Shown in pieces: positions 4,642 to 5,181 of a stretch of 5,181 nt of DNA (its first letter is position 1; the number at the start of each line of letters is the position of its first letter). This stretch comes from Candidatus Scatomorpha stercorigallinarum (lineage in GTDB: Bacteria; Bacillota_A; Clostridia; Oscillospirales; Oscillospiraceae): the NCBI GenBank assembly GCA_018713375.1, contig DVOV01000134.1, positions 1-5,181 of the forward strand, written 5' to 3'. The position numbers and the translations under genes were made by a program. Below the pieces are notes generated by a model that searched no databases, was not told the origin of the DNA, and was given only the letters and a program-made list of their open reading frames with translations.

Positions 4642-5181
4642 ATGGAAAACCTGTTCTGGATAGGCGTCGTGGGCGCGCTCATCGCGCTGCTCTTCGCCTG
4701 GTCTCAGGCTCGCAGGGTGAAGCAGTTTTCCGAAGGCACGCCGGCCATGGAAAAGATAGCGGCGGCCATCCGCCGCGGCGCCAACGCCTATCTCCGGCGG
4801 CAGTACAAGACCGTGGCGGTGATATTCGCCATCATCGCGGTCATCCTCGCCCTCCTCGCCTATCTCCCGCTGGTGAACGGCGAGGGGCTGGTGAACAAGT
4901 TCGTGCCCTTTGCCTTCGTCACCGGCGGGTTTTATTCCTGCATGGCGGGCTTCGTGGGCATGCGCATCGCCACCAGCGCCAATGCGCGCACGGCCAACGC
5001 CGCCAACGAGAGCCTCAACCGCGGGCTGCGCGTGGCCATCTCCTCCGGCTCCGTGATGGGCTTCACGGTGGTCGGGCTGGGCATACTGGACGTGTCGCTG
5101 TGGTTTTTGATCCTTGAATACGGCTTCAACTGCGACGCGGACACCATCGCCAACACCATGGTCATGTTCGGCATGGGCGCC
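4642..5181 (+). CDS. hppA: Membrane-bound ion-translocating pyrophosphatase (V-type/K+-stimulated), N-terminal part
   Basis: 180 codons run without a stop to the right edge; family members have about 660-720 residues, so only the first quarter is present. The enzyme hydrolyses cytosolic pyrophosphate and pumps H+ and/or Na+ across the membrane. The N-terminal pattern is clear: a membrane helix at 4-20, AAIRRGANAYLRRQYKTVA (41-59), a second helix (about 57-77), then FVPFAFVTGGFYSCMAGFVG (87-106), MRIATSANARTANAANESLN (107-126) and SGSVMGFTVVGLGILDVS (135-152), all strongly conserved in HppA. The catalytic DD/DXXXD motifs and the residue that separates K+-dependent from K+-independent types lie beyond the window, as do the determinants of ion specificity. 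AAGGAG (4627-4632) is a good ribosome binding site for the ATG. It follows a terminator and has its own promoter region. Confidence 0.95.
   Translation, partial: MENLFWIGVVGALIALLFAWSQARRVKQFSEGTPAMEKIAAAIRRGANAYLRRQYKTVAVIFAIIAVILALLAYLPLVNGEGLVNKFVPFAFVTGGFYSCMAGFVGMRIATSANARTANAANESLNRGLRVAISSGSVMGFTVVGLGILDVSLWFLILEYGFNCDADTIANTMVMFGMGA

Noticed and set aside
4932..5174. 80-codon minus-strand frame at the right edge
   Set aside because: It is antisense to hppA, whose plus-strand translation matches the family closely throughout.

Overview
The window looks like chromosomal core sequence from a high-GC, spore-forming-type Firmicute (Clostridia, possibly a gut lineage such as Christensenellales or Oscillospirales). 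This is inferred from the gene types: a PdaB-like polysaccharide deacetylase, an AGCS symporter, a membrane pyrophosphatase and a HicB/DinB-like hypothetical protein typical of Clostridia. Strong Shine-Dalgarno sequences, intrinsic terminators with T-tracts and sigma-A type promoters also fit. No phage, transposon, CRISPR or defence genes are visible.

Layout. Four units lie on the minus strand, read from right to left: a class I PLP aminotransferase (3415-2225) with its own promoter and terminator; an alanine/glycine:cation symporter (2141-741); a tRNA-Val(GAC) gene (696-620) with a near-consensus promoter whose -35 box overlaps the symporter stop codon, followed by a strong terminator (615-580); and the 5' part of a hypothetical protein (522-1, running off the left edge). 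Two units lie on the plus strand: a membrane-anchored PdaB/NodB-family polysaccharide deacetylase (3594-4376) with a strong terminator, then an AT-rich intergenic stretch and the first 180 codons of hppA, a membrane-bound ion-pumping pyrophosphatase (4642 to the right edge).

How the parts relate. The aminotransferase and the amino-acid symporter could both serve amino-acid metabolism, but a terminator separates them, so they are probably separate transcripts. No terminator lies between the symporter and the tRNA, so symporter transcripts may run through the tRNA to its terminator. The aminotransferase and deacetylase are divergent, and their best promoter candidates use the same TTGGCAA block as -35 element on opposite strands. 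The points of most interest are regulatory (overlapping promoters and terminators, a possibly leaderless symporter mRNA, a tRNA leader that mimics its terminator arm) rather than a new multi-gene system. I see no convincing undescribed system here.
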